Source: Paralithodes platypus
Lineage: Eukaryota > Arthropoda > Malacostraca > Decapoda > Lithodidae
Direction: 5' to 3'
Assembly (NCBI GenBank): GCA_032716605.1
Contig: CM064580.1
Coordinates: 34,948,518 to 35,012,517, forward strand
Length of the DNA stretch: 64,000 nucleotides
Part shown: one piece after another, positions 10,052 through 21,399 of the stretch
Numbering within the stretch: position 1 is the first letter of the stretch
How the letters are laid out: the number at the start of each line of letters is the position of its first letter
Notes under the pieces: generated by a model
The model's database searches: none
What the model was told of the DNA's origin: nothing
Seen by the model: the letters and a program-made list of their open reading frames with translations, nothing else
Made by a program: the position numbers and the translations under genes

Positions 10052-10460
10052 AAATAATGAATGAATGAATGAATATAGAAAAGGTGGGTGAGGGTGAAAG
10101 AAGGGAAGTTTTTATTGGTTAAGTAGGAGAGACAGTGATAATAGTGGGAGAAATAGGGTGTCGGGGCTTGACCCAACGTGCGTGAGTTGAATAATTGAGC
10201 TGGGGTTGAGTTGATTTAGTTGGAGAAGTTACTTTAATGAGATTCAGGATGGCTTGCCAAGAAGGGGGCAAGGGATGGGGAGCAAGTTAATTTTGGGTGG
10301 TATAAAATCGAAAGTGCTTGCATGTTTTGGGGTTGTATTTTTGGGTGGTAGTATTCGAAAATGGTATAGGGGGAGGTAATTTTGGGTGGCATTGAGTCAA
10401 AAGGGGTACTGCTGGGGAAGTCTGTCAGTGGCAGAACCTGTAAGAAGGCTGTACTGTTAT
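10052..10460 (-). other. Probable 3' non-coding region of the Penelope-like element
   Basis: Contains a (TGAA)n run at 10058-10075 and pyrimidine-rich minus-strand sequence. The remainder of the GIY-YIG domain expected downstream of the RT could not be identified, so a deletion accompanying the LINE insertion is possible. Confidence 0.4.
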
Positions 10461-12867
10461 TATTATAGGAGTTACGTTAAAAGGTTGTTGTCTTGTACTT
10501 TGTCTGTGAAATTATACATTTTAATGGGAAGTGAAGCTAGGAATCTAGGTCAGGAGTGGTAGGGAGGCTGGACTGTGGATGAGCCGGCATGACCCACCTC
10601 CTCTACCAATCCTGATTTTAAGTGAATATTGGAATGGGTGCCTCTCTGTTGTTGGGGTGAAGGAGGTTTGACAAGGGGCGGGGGGGATATAAAATTATGT
10701 TGAAAATTTGGATGAAGTTATCATGAAAGGTCTCAAGTTTTATAATTTGTTTTTCTGCTAATTGCTGCCAATAAGTATTTAGAGGGGGGATGTGGGCTAG
10801 ATTGTGAAGATGTTGTGCCGTCTGGAACTCATACCACTGAGTCCCGAACATCCACCTCAGTGCTTTATTTTGTATTCTTTGATATTTTAGTTGGTTGGTA
10901 GGGGCCGAAAGTGAAATGCTGAGTGGGACGTAGCACAAAAGAGGTCTTATAAGTGCTTTGTATAAGTGAAGCTTGGTTTTTATTGAGGCATTTCTGAATC
11001 GATAGATGGTTTGTAGCGATTTTGATGCAATGGCAATGGAAGTTTGTGCTTGTTTGTGGAATCGGATGTTTTTTGTCGAATGTGAGGCCGAGTACTTTGT
11101 TTGTGGGAGAGACATTTATTTGTGTGTGGTTAGGGACAGGTGCTCGGGAGTTCTGGAATAAGGGTCTTGGGAGGAGATGTCCCTTGGCAAAGTATGTGAC
11201 GTGTGATTTTTGAGGATGAGCCTGAATCTGCCATTTTTGCTCCCATTGTGCTACTTTGTCAAGTTCTCTTTGAGCTCTGTTTGTCAATGCGTCTATTGTG
11301 TCTGCTCTTATTATTTGCGTCACGTCGTCTGCGTACATTACTGTGAGAGAGTCATTGTGAGTGGGGTTGGGAAAGTAATTTGTGTATAGGATGTAGAGGG
11401 TAGGAGCGAGCACTGAGCCTTGAGGTACGCCTGCGTTTAGTGGAAATTAATCTGAATAAAGATTAGAAAACTTAATTTTGGCTGTTCTATTATCCAAAAA
11501 GTTGCAGAGAAGTTTCTGAGTAATTAATGGGAAGTTGAAATTTTCGCAGATTTTGTACTTCAAGCCTTCGTGCCACACTGCGTCAAAAGCTCGTTTTATG
11601 TCCTTTGTAATTAAGGCTGTCTTGTTTTTTCGTCTGGACTGTTTGTTTATGTGAAGGTAGTTTGTGATAATGTTTAGTGCTTCTTGTGTCGATCTGTGTT
11701 GTCTAAAACCAAATTGCATGTTCGTGAGGAGTCCTTCGTCTTCGAGAAATAGTCTGAGTCGGTGGTTTATGATACATTCTAGAGTCTTCCCAAGAGTCTC
11801 AAGTAGACTAATGGGTCTGTAGTTTAGTGGATTAGTCTTGTCTTGGTTTTTCTTGGGAATGAGGATAATGGTCGCTGTCTTGAAGCAGACGGGAAAGTAG
11901 CCTGATGCCAGGATGGCGTTGTAGAGGCGAGTGAGTGCTGTTATGAAAGTGTTAGGTAGGTGCTTTACAAGGTGGTGATTAATACCCGTGGCACCAGGCG
12001 CCTTTCTCCGTGTTTTAGACAGGATGAATTTGACTTCGTCTGGCACAATGGGAGCAGTGAGTATGTTTTGAGGGTAAAGTGTGTTTAGGTTAATGTGTGT
12101 GTCATGGGAGATGTTGTCAGGGATGGTAGTGAGATGTTGTTCTATATTGCGGATGTGTTGTTCGGCAGGCCTTTCAATGGGGTGTGGGTGGTATACTTGT
12201 TGCCATGTCTGTTTAAATGTATCTGTGATAGCCCTAGGATCAGTAATTTTGTTGCCATTAACAGTGAGGGAGGATGTTCTGGGAGTGGTATTACCTTTTA
12301 AACGTTTTATATGTTGCCAGAATTCCCAGGGCTTAGTTTTCCTGTTTTGTTCTGCTGAGTGTACTGGGTGAGTCCAGTGAGCATCATGATCAGATTGCAG
12401 GCTGTAAAGGATGTGAGTTCTGAGGTTGGAGAGATCGTAACGTACTCGGCCTGGTATGTGGTTGTGTTTGTTCTGTTCGAATCGACGACGATAGCACACT
12501 AGGAGTCGTTGTGTTCTGATGGAGGGTCTGAAAGTGTGTTTGATTTTGTATGTAGTTTTTGGGATGGTTGTGTTGGCTGCATTTATGATTTTGTTCTGTA
12601 GGTTCTCAATTTGTTGGTCTATGTGTGTGTAGTGTTGTCCCTCATAGTCGTGTATGTAGTTGTCTTCTGATAAAATGTTTTTGAATTCTTCCCAGTTTGC
12701 TGAGTAGGTAAAATGAGATTGACATGGGACTTGAATTGGGTTTGAAGAAATTGACATGAAAACTGGGATGTGATCTGATCCTGAAAGTGGCCCTGGGGAA
12801 ATATCATGATGGAATATATTAAAAGCTTGGTTTGAAAAAATTAAGTCAGGTTTACCATTACCATTAC
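10460..12867 (-). pseudogene. Non-LTR retrotransposon (Jockey/I-like) ORF2, 5'-truncated and nested
   Basis: Minus-strand open frame starts inside an endonuclease domain (GKPDLIFSNQAF, then GSDHIPVF), followed by a linker, then reverse transcriptase: RKAPGATGINHHLVKHLPN, NYRPISLLETLGKTLE, MQFGFRQHRSTQEALN, KDIKRAFDAVWHEGLKYK, and after a break the catalytic YADD box (MYADDVTQII). It continues through GLTFDK and ALIRPLLCYVPLS to a stop at 10618. A TAA replaces a TCA near 11450, and an extra T in the run near 11070 shifts frame after FDK; the sister copy lacks both. A short (TAA)-like run near 10458 may mark its 3' end. Clade assignment is by motif style only. Confidence 0.75.
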
Positions 12868-13358
12868 CAGCAAATATGCTGGTATATCACATGATCGTCT
12901 TTCGGTTGGTTGGTGGAAATGGGGCGGTTACGGAGGACAAGGTTGGAGGTCTTAGGAGATTTGTAGTAAATAATGAGTTTTATTTTATTGTCAGGGTTGG
13001 TGGGGAGGACGTTTTTGTGAATTATTTCTTTCATAATGGATTCGTCTGTTGTGTGGTCTGAAGATATGTAGTTTCTGTAGAAAAATGTAATGTCATTGGC
13101 CGGGTTGGTGCTAGGGGGGTCTTGTTTGTACCATTTTTCTAGGTGGTGGTTGATGGCATTGGTGACGTCAGTGTTGGAATACCCATTGTTGACTAGGACC
13201 TGGGTGAGCCTTTCCAATTCATTGTGTGTGTCATTCCAGGTGGTGCAATGGGTGAGGGCTCTCCTGACATAGGCGGCGATGGTGGACTGATGGTATCGTT
13301 TAGGGCATTCACTTTCCCCATTAAGACATTGGCCATTGTTAGTAGGTTTGAGGTACAC
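12867..13358 (-). pseudogene. Penelope-like reverse transcriptase C-terminus and GIY-YIG linker
   Basis: Starts YLKPTNNGQCLNGESECPKR, continues YVRRALTHCTTW and LVNNGYSNTDV, then KIKLIIYYKSPKTSNLVLRN and the beginning of the GIY-YIG region (VIYQHIC), where it meets the nested LINE and a stop. These blocks are characteristic of Penelope-like elements, in which RT is followed by a GIY-YIG endonuclease that nicks the target. The RT palm with its catalytic Asp pair is absent because the 5' end is lost at the inversion junction (13351-13368). Confidence 0.8.
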
Positions 13359-13660
13359 TGTAGTGTACCAAACACAAGACCTTCAAATTCTTCCTTCAGG
13401 CAAGCGCTACAGGCATACTGCCCTCCTTCCTCTCGCCCTGTGCCCCCCTCCCTTACCTTTCCGCGCTCAGCACACAACTGACAACACCAACCAATCACAG
13501 CCACCCACAGCCAACAACCAACCACCGATAAGATTTAGTGCCCGTCTCGCGAATAGACTGCCTTCCACCAATGAACAGCCACCCCACACCCAGTAGCTCC
13601 GCCCACCTACCTATTCTTGATCCTCAAATTTTGTATAAATATGTTGCTTTGTCCTTATTC

Positions 13661-13909
13661 TAATCATTACCTGCCCATTCCCTGAAGATGCAAGATGTTT
13701 ACTTGTGAAACGTTGGATCCACCATGAATTTTGCTAACCTGTTGTACCTCATCTCTGAACCCCAGAGGAAAATTGTTAGAACTATTGAAAGCTGTAACAA
13801 TAAAATACTGAATGCTGAAACTGCTGTTGCCTTTAACCTCGTCTGTTTAAAAGAGAATCTATTACCTGGCTATACTAACATATATATATATATGCCTACA
13901 AATAAATGA
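13661..13909 (+). mobile_element. Penelope-like terminal unit (inverted 5' copy) with ORF start
   Basis: Same 192 bp unit in plus orientation, with an open frame from ATG at 13724 ([14 protein letters not shown]) through [18 protein letters not shown], cut by a TA repeat. A hammerhead-ribozyme-like arrangement lies at 13681-13716. The plus-strand sequence before it (13376-13660) is not shared by the other terminal copy. Confidence 0.75.
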
Positions 13910-14011
13910 ATAAATGCTCTGCTAGGCTGGCGACGCTATTACCAGTATTAGTGTGCATTTACTACGGTAGATAGAAATTACCATCGATATTAGTAGTTAT
14001 TTCCTCTCTGA

Positions 14012-14113
14012 TTAACCCCTTCTGTACCGGCGACGTCTATTTAATTTTAATCTAGCTATATGTAGACGATTTTGTGCAGCTTAAGAAGGATCTGTGGTAG
14101 TAAAAGAGGTTAA
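14012..14113 (+). mobile_element. Short TTAA MITE, family 2 (102 bp)
   Basis: Complete copy: TTAACCCCTTCTGTACC at the left and AAGAGGTTAA at the right, with the core TAGACGATTTTGTGCAGC and AAGAAGGATCTGTGG. TTAA at both ends and CCC-type termini resemble piggyBac-type MITEs. Confidence 0.7.
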
Positions 14114-14374
14114 GTGAGATAGTTCGAAGCCTGTTAATTGCTGGAGGCCTTTTTTAGACTGAACAAACTCGTCTAATAGTAGCCAGAAAAAGGTTAAAAG
14201 ATCGTTACCAGTACAGGATAGGTTAAGCTACTGTCCAATGTAAAGATAAGTAAAGAAAACAAATCTACTATTAATTTAACGGTTAACTATTACGGTATTC
14301 GGCAACTCTATACAGCAACCCCCGTGATAACAGCGTAAACAAACGCCTCAACAGTCTATAAATCACTGCATGAC

Positions 14375-14746
14375 TTAAGGAGGGATGGGCGTAGTTATTG
14401 GCTCATTTATACATTTGTTATAATTTTATTTTTAGTTTCCTCCCTAGACCTCCATCAAACTTAAAAAACAACCGCCCAAGACCCTCCTTCAAGATAAATG
14501 TGTAAATTTTTCGATAGAAAAATTTCCCGGCCAAAGGCCGGATTCTTTTAAATTACAGGCTCGCTATCGCTCGCCAGGAAAAAATCGACACCTAAATGAC
14601 ACGAAAAGTCTTAATATTGACAAAGAAATTGGGCGAAAGGACTTAAAATCGTCAAACTAATGGGCCGGACGTCTTAACATCTGAAAACTAATGGGGCTAA
14701 ACATGAGGAAAAAGGGGGACCAGAAAAGCGGCCCATCTCCCCTTAA
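14375..14746 (-). mobile_element. TTAA-type MITE, family 1
   Basis: TTAAGGAGGGATGGG to CATCTCCCCTTAA. Hairpins ATTTTTCGATAGAAAAAT and CCCGGCCAAAGGCCGG are intact. Core box GGCTCGCTATCGCTCGCC. Confidence 0.85.
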
Positions 14747-15047
14747 CGACTAATATCTTCACAAAAGTCACCACAATCACACAACGAAAAGTATAAACAC
14801 GGTAAATCTAGAAGTAAGTATCAATATCGAGCCAGTCTTGAAGGTATACGGGTAATGTATAATGCGGTTACTTTATTGTTGTGAACGTAGACCTTGAGTT
14901 ATTACAGGGAATGCTTACTAAGAATGGTTTATCTTATGATCTGATGTGCATTATTTCTTACGTCTGTGTTCTTTATTCCTTTGAGGAGTATGAAACGTTT
15001 CAAAAGTTCACCTTAGAAAGAATCTGTAGGAGTTAGAGGCATGATTA
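14747..15047. other. Unassigned sequence
   Basis: Nothing recognised. Confidence 0.4.
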
Positions 15048-15149
15048 CGTTCCCAACAGATCCTAGAGGTCCTTCCTAAACTGCATACCATTGTCTAATA
15101 TAAGCCAGAATATATGAATACAGGCGTCCTCGTATCCTGAAGGGGTTAA
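15048..15149 (-). mobile_element. Short TTAA MITE, family 2
   Basis: Right end GAAGGGGTTAA is clear; core CCTTCCTAAACTGC and TTGTCTAATATAAGCCAG match family 2 in reverse. The left terminus has decayed. Confidence 0.5.
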
Positions 15150-16034
<885 letters not shown>

Positions 16035-17869
16035 GAGTAGGGGGTATATAGTTGGAAGCACAAAGAAGGAAGAAATGAAAATTCTCAAATCAAATGAAGG
16101 AACAACGCAAGGAGATCCAGTGGCAATGGCAATGTACGCACTGGCACTATCAATTCTGCAGCAGAAAATAAAACATGAGGTAACCCGAGTGAAACAAGTG
16201 GCGTATGCAGATGACCTCACAGGTGCAGGAAAAATAGGAGATCTCAAAGAATGGTGGCGGAGAGTACAATCGGTAGGCGAAGTCATTGGGTACCATCCGA
16301 ATGCTAGTAAATCTGTACTAATAGTGAAAGAAAACAAGTATGAAGAAGCGGTGCGGACTTTTGATGGGACAGGAGTGAAGATTACAAAGGAGGGTCAACG
16401 CCATTTGGGAGCAGTAATAGGCACAAAAGAATGCAAGAGAGACTATGTGCGAAAAAAGGTAGCGGAGTGGGTAAAGGAAGTGAAAACCCTGGCAGACATT
16501 GCGAAATCTGAACCACATGCTGCATATACTGCCTTCACATATGGTGTTAAGCACAGATGGACCTTTCTTATGAGAATAGTACTGGCATTAGACAGATGCT
16601 CCAACCGCTGGAAGAAGCAATCAGAGGAACATTCATACCGGTCTTAACAGAGATGGAAGGCGTCACGCAAGAGCTAAGAGATCTATTAGCTCTTCCGCCA
16701 AGGTTCGGAGGTATGGGGATCATAAACCCAGTGGAGGCGGCACCACTTGAGTACCAACATTCCCTTAAACTTACTACGTCTCTGACAGAAAATATACGGG
16801 AGCAAAATGAAAATGATGAGGTGGACGAAGAGGAACAACGAAATGCAAGACAGGAAATTACAAAGAGCAGAGAAGAGAGACAGAAACATAGCCTAGAACA
16901 AATTAAGACCAGATGTAGGGAAGAACTGAAAGTGAGAGTTGAGATGGCACAAGACACGGGGGCTTCAAATTGGCTCACATCATTACCAATAAAGGAGAAA
17001 GGCTTCAGCTTAAATAAACAAGAATTCAATGATGACGTAGCCTTGAGGTATGGGTGGCCAGTTTCGAACCTGCCGCTGAAATGTGCATGCGGTGAAATAA
17101 ACAACCCAGACCACTGTATGACCTGTAAGAAAGGAGGATTCATCTGTATCCAGCATGATGAAGTACGAGACATCACTGCACAAATGCTGGACGAGGTGTG
17201 CCATGATGTCAGAATCGAACCGGAACTTCTGCCTATGGACGGACAGCGCTTGGCCCACAATACTGCACATACTTCAAATGAAGCAAGAGTGGACGTAAGT
17301 GCTCGAGGTTTTTGGACGAGGGGACAACGGGCTTTTTTCGACATCAGAATCTTCAACCCAAGAGCACAAACATATCGTGAGCGAGGACACAAGGCGGCAT
17401 ACTTGAGAAACGAAAGTGAGAAAAAACGCGCTTATGAAGAAAGAATTTTGAACAGGGATCAAGGAAGCTTTACTCCTCTGGTCTTCTCATCGTCGGGAGG
17501 TATGGGACCTTCTGCAAGTGTCTTCTATGCCAGATTAGCTGAACAAATATCGGAGAAAAAGCGCCAGCATAGAAGCCAAGTCATAACTTGGATGAGATGC
17601 CGGCTCTCCTTCTCTCTTCTCAGGTCTGCACTCCTATGTCTCAGGGGTACAAGGTCCTCCCCGCTACAGAGGACAAGAGTGAGAGACTTGGACTTTGAAA
17701 TGGTCGTGGCGGAGGGACGAATTGGGGAACAACTAGGTTGATTGTAGGGAGGTACTGGTACAATAAGATAAACTACAATGTAACTAGAATAATATAGATT
17801 GTACACCACTTTGTAACTGCCACCTTACTAAAAAAAAAAAAAAAAGAAAAAAAAAAAAAAAAAAAAAAG
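16035..17869 (+). pseudogene. Reverse transcriptase with C-terminal zinc-binding and restriction-like endonuclease region
   Basis: The frame opens at PSRGYIVGST, then EGTTQGDPVAMAMYALALS, the catalytic box VAYADDLTGAGK, GYHPNASKSVLIVK, HLGAVIGT, PHAAYTAFTYGVKHRW (frame 1, to about 16570), then LLALPPRFGGMGIINP, SSTSS-type charged linker, ASNWLTSLPIKEKGFSLNKQ, the zinc-binding CACGEINNPDHCMTC, IQHDEVRDITAQMLDEVC, ARVDVSARGFW and RAFFDIRIFNP (frame 2). The C-terminal order (Cys-Cys-His-Cys, then His-x-Arg-Asp, then two acidic segments) resembles the restriction-like endonucleases of R2-type non-LTR elements, but this RT subgroup (EGTTQGDP) is one I cannot name. The N-terminal RT motifs are lost. 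A one-base deletion near 16582 splits the frame; the sister copy is intact there. A poly-A tail at 17830-17869 follows a short 3' UTR. Confidence 0.75.
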
Positions 17870-18136
17870 GAAACATGCTTACATTACTGAAATGTTTGTG
17901 GACATGCAGTAATGCAAGTAATGGTCACTCTTCTGTAAATCTAAAATGGCTTACTTAAGAATGGGAAAGGGGTGGGACCTTCTATTTTTTATTTTTATTT
18001 TTTATTTTTTGAAAAAGGGGGTATATCAATGGCATAGACTCCATGACAATGAGAGAATGGATACAATTCTTGAAATGTATACAAGAGAGTATTAGCTATA
18101 TTATAGTAATGTATATATATATATATATATATATAC

Positions 18137-18173
<37 letters not shown>

Positions 18174-18213
18174 GTGTACTGTATATAATTATATACTGTA
18201 TACAATATATATA
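17870..18213. repeat. Unassigned sequence with (TA)n
   Basis: Holds a small stem (CATTACTG with CAGTAATG) near 17882-17925, a T-rich stretch near 17982-18008 and a TA array at about 18110-18170 where the sister locus carries a palindromic insertion. Confidence 0.5.
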
Positions 18214-19039
18214 TTTTTTTCTATGTGAGTGAGGGAGACAAAAGGCAGAACTGCCTGTAGCGAGAGCCTCCCCCAGAGTTGAAAGAGTGACAGGGCCAAA
18301 ATTAAGGGACATTCGAGCCAAAATGCCTGGACACACGGAGTGTGAAGCAACTTAAATCATAGGAGGAGGGAAAGACTGATTCTGGGAGAGAGTTCCAGAG
18401 CTCAGCTGTTGAATAGAAGAAAGACAGAGTATCGTTTCACTCTTGGGTTGGAGAGTTGCACAGAGTAGGGTTGGGATTGTGTTGCAAGACGGGTACCACA
18501 TACCCTACGTAGAGGAGGTGGTATACACTGGGAGATCTATGAGGAACACTGATTATTGTAGTAGCGATAAAATAGCGAGAGAGATGCAACATTGCGGTGA
18601 AGAGAGAGAGAGTTTGCAGAGAGTTGGTGAGTGGGCGAGAATTATTGATACGAAAGGTTTTCCTTCCTACTTTGTCTAGGAGTGCGATGTGAGACGATCA
18701 TCCCAACACATGTGAACACTACTAAATACAAGGACGCACTGTGCCCCTGTACAGAGCAAGAAGCTGCGCAGCGGTAAAGAACCCCTTGAGGCGGTTGAGC
18801 ACACCCAACTTCTGGGAGGCTGCCTTAGCAAAACTGGTAATATGGTCCTTCCAAGAGAGAGCAGAAGAAAAAGAGACACAAACAATATTGAGAGAAGATG
18901 AAGGATTGATTCTTGTATTGTTGAAGAATAAGGGAGTAGTCATCTGTGAGTCCGGACATGTAGATAGATGGAGAAATTGGGTTTTGGAAGCATTAAAGGT
19001 AACAAGGATTTCTCTGCCCCAATTGGTAATAGTAGTTAG

Positions 19040-19040
<1 letters not shown>
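18214..19040 (-). mobile_element. LINE 3' fragment (RT C-terminal region)
   Basis: Same LINE family as 4924-5453 but longer. Minus strand: NWGREILVTFNASKTQFLHL (after the YADD position), SSALSWKDHITSFAKAASQK, LGVLNRLKGFF, LYRGTVRPC, then decayed C-terminus and 3' UTR, ending at a T run (18214-18220). Flanked on both sides by TA arrays. Several indels. Confidence 0.7.
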
Positions 19041-19109
<69 letters not shown>

Positions 19110-19116
<7 letters not shown>

Positions 19117-19270
19117 TAATCAATACAATACTAATATTGGTATTGCAAGAGCAATATCTGACATCTTATTTTAAATTAAGATTAATCAAACTGAAATATT
19201 TGTATTGCACTAGGTAATGTTTACAACAATAACTTGGTAGATTGGCAAGCAGACCAGATAAATTTACAAT
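19110..19270 (+). repeat. Dispersed repeat, unclassified
   Basis: Shares GCAATATCTGACA, AAGATTAAT, TAGGTAATGTTTACAACAAT and GGCAAGCAGACCAGA with 31470-31612. No termini or coding potential seen. Confidence 0.6.
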
Positions 19271-19385
19271 AATATATTCTGAAGTCAAACTTAACGATTT
19301 GACGGATATGATGAGAACATGGCTTCTACTATACTGTTACCAAGGTGACACATACACTTCTAAAAATATGTATTCAATAATTATA

Positions 19386-19764
19386 CAGGGTGTCCCGAAA
19401 TAGACGTGCCAAATTTCAGGATTAGGTTAGGACAAATATTCTGAATATTACACGTTGCAGATGTATAGCCTGTTGAAAATGGCATTTTCCCATCTAGCTG
19501 TACTAGAGCTTACCACATCCCCATGTAATTGCAATGATTTTACCATGTTATTATCAAGATACTATAATTCTCTAAGTTGCAAAACGATTATAGACATATA
19601 TGCTCACTTTTGACCTGGACACTATTTGACCTGGAAGAGTCCATTACAGCGATGCGGGGGAGAACACTATAACAAAACTTTCAATACTTCTTAAACGGTT
19701 GAGATTTAGAAACATCTGTACAATCAAATCCTGAAGTTTGGCACGTCTATTTCGGGACATTCTG
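19386..19764. mobile_element. Mariner-type MITE, 379 bp
   Basis: Terminal inverted repeats of about 37 bp begin CAGGGTGTCCCGAAATAGAC on the left and, in reverse complement, CAGAATGTCCCGAAATAGAC on the right. TA flanks both ends. CAGGGTGTCCC-type ends and TA duplication are typical of Tc1/mariner derivatives. No transposase. Confidence 0.9.
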
Positions 19765-20186
19765 TAAATGATATACAAAATGATATAATACAAGGTGCGG
19801 CGGGCGAGTCTTTAGTTTCACTCACATGGGCTCTGCAGGTCCAGGTTAAATTATAAACCTAGCTAGCCGACACCAAAGTCTACTAAGTTGACTGGTTATA
19901 GTGGGAAGGTTGGTCTTATGGAGCTGGGGGTGAAACTTGGGGAAGGTAAATTGCTATAACCTGGATAATTTGCAGTTACTATGTATATTAATCCACCGCA
20001 GGTTCCAAAGGGTAAGGCTAGAGCAAGGTCTATCTATAGATCTTGGGCTAGAGAGATGATTGCTGCCCCCAAGCGTAGCATTGTGTACCCCACCCAACTT
20101 TACCTCCATACACAAGGATCTAGGCACCAGCAGATCCTGTGAATCATGTTCCTATATAACCCAATGGCACCTCCAAGGGAGCTAAC
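19765..20186. other. Unassigned sequence
   Basis: No gene or terminal repeat seen. Confidence 0.4.
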
Positions 20187-20518
20187 TAAAGGGGAGGTTT
20201 TTAGTTTGTTCCCTAGACTTCCATCAAGCTTAAAATTACATCCCCTTGACCCCCTTTTAAGATAAATGTTTACATTTTTCGGTAGAAAAATGTCCCGGCC
20301 TTCTCTTAAATTAATCTTAAATTACAGGCTCGCTATCGCTCGCCAGAGACACCTTAATGGCACGAAGAACCTTAAAATTGACAGAAATGGGGGGAAAGTT
20401 CTTAAAATCGCCAAGCTAATTGAGTGAACGTCTTAGAATATAAAATTAAAACAATGAGGCTAAACAAGAGGGAGAAAGGGGTCAAGAAAAAAATCCCCAA
20501 GTGGAAATCTGCCCTTAA
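20187..20518 (-). mobile_element. TTAA-type MITE, family 1
   Basis: TAAAGGGGAGGTTTTTAG to TCTGCCCTTAA. The GC-rich hairpin is partly deleted (CCCGGCCTTCTC). Confidence 0.8.
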
Positions 20519-20590
20519 CACCCATCTGGTACACATCCGTCGCCTTGACAGACTACGACACCCCGTCCTCTTTGTCATCATTACCGAGGC

Positions 20591-20733
20591 TTAAAGGGAG
20601 CTATTGGCTTTTTCTGGACCCCTCTCTCCCTCATGTTCAACCTCATTAGTTATGAGATTTTCGGCTAAGAAAATTTTCTTCCGAAAAATTTAAACATTTA
20701 TCACGAAGGGGGGGTCTTAGGTGTGTGTTTGTG

Positions 20734-20770
<37 letters not shown>

Positions 20771-20856
20771 CTTGATAGATGTCTAGGGAGCAGACTAAGA
20801 GAACATCTAAAATACAAATAAATATAACATAACACAAGACAGTAACCTCCCCTTAA
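20591..20856 (+). mobile_element. TTAA-type MITE, family 1, internally deleted
   Basis: TTAAAGGGAGCTATTGGC to CCTCCCCTTAA but only about 266 bp; the middle with the core box is missing. Contains a long T run at 20739-20766. Confidence 0.75.
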
Positions 20857-20951
20857 CATCCTTTGGTCTCGCATACAAAGAAAGAAGTAAACGTATACAT
20901 GAAAAACAAAAATAAAAACAAAACATAAAATCTAGACTCATAACATTGGAA

Positions 20952-21137
20952 GTTGATACTGATGTGATGAATATAGACTGATGTAGCTCTCGACTAACAT
21001 TTATCTCCGGAAAGTTGATACTGATGTGATGAATATAGACTGATGTAGCTCTCGACTAACATTTATCTCCGGAAAGTTGATACTGATGTGATGAATATAG
21101 ACTGATGTAGCTCTCGACTAACATTTATCTCCGGAAA
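20952..21137. repeat. 62 bp tandem triplication
   Basis: Three near-identical units start GTTGATACTGATGTGATGAA at 20952, 21014 and 21076. The sister locus has a single, internally deleted unit at about 59346-59392. Confidence 0.95.
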
Positions 21138-21399
21138 ACTTCATTACACTTCAAACCCTCCTTAGACATAACAAAGGAGTACAAAGGAGTACAAAGGAAA
21201 TCAAGCAACACCAGATCTAGTGACCCTTCTAGGTTGCTTGTCTTCCAAAACACTGAGGATCAAGTGTCCAAACAGTGGTTTAGAGTGGGTAAGGGAACAT
21301 TGGAAAGGGAATTACTGCCCTGGAACTAATGTCCGTGGCAGGACTAGGAAGTTAGTAGAGGACAGATGGGTTAGTAACTGAGGGGGGGATAAAATAAAG

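Larger units (their letters stand above)
9861..13853 (-). mobile_element. Penelope-like element with inverted terminal repeats and nested LINE
   Basis: Two copies of a 192 bp terminal unit lie in inverted orientation (9861-10051 and 13661-13853). Between them, on the minus strand, are the C-terminal part of a Penelope-type reverse transcriptase and the start of its GIY-YIG region (12867-13358), then a LINE inserted in it (about 10460-12867). The terminal unit encodes the start of a Penelope-type ORF (NLVCLKENLLPGYTNI at the right copy), as is known for these elements. The junction of the inverted unit with the truncated RT is itself palindromic. The second copy of this locus is at 49001-52046. 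Confidence 0.75.

Noticed and set aside
16568..17392. Antisense open frame of about 270 codons opposite the RT-endonuclease
   Set aside because: Its residues mirror the codons of the real RT frame and it lacks any domain; a shadow frame.
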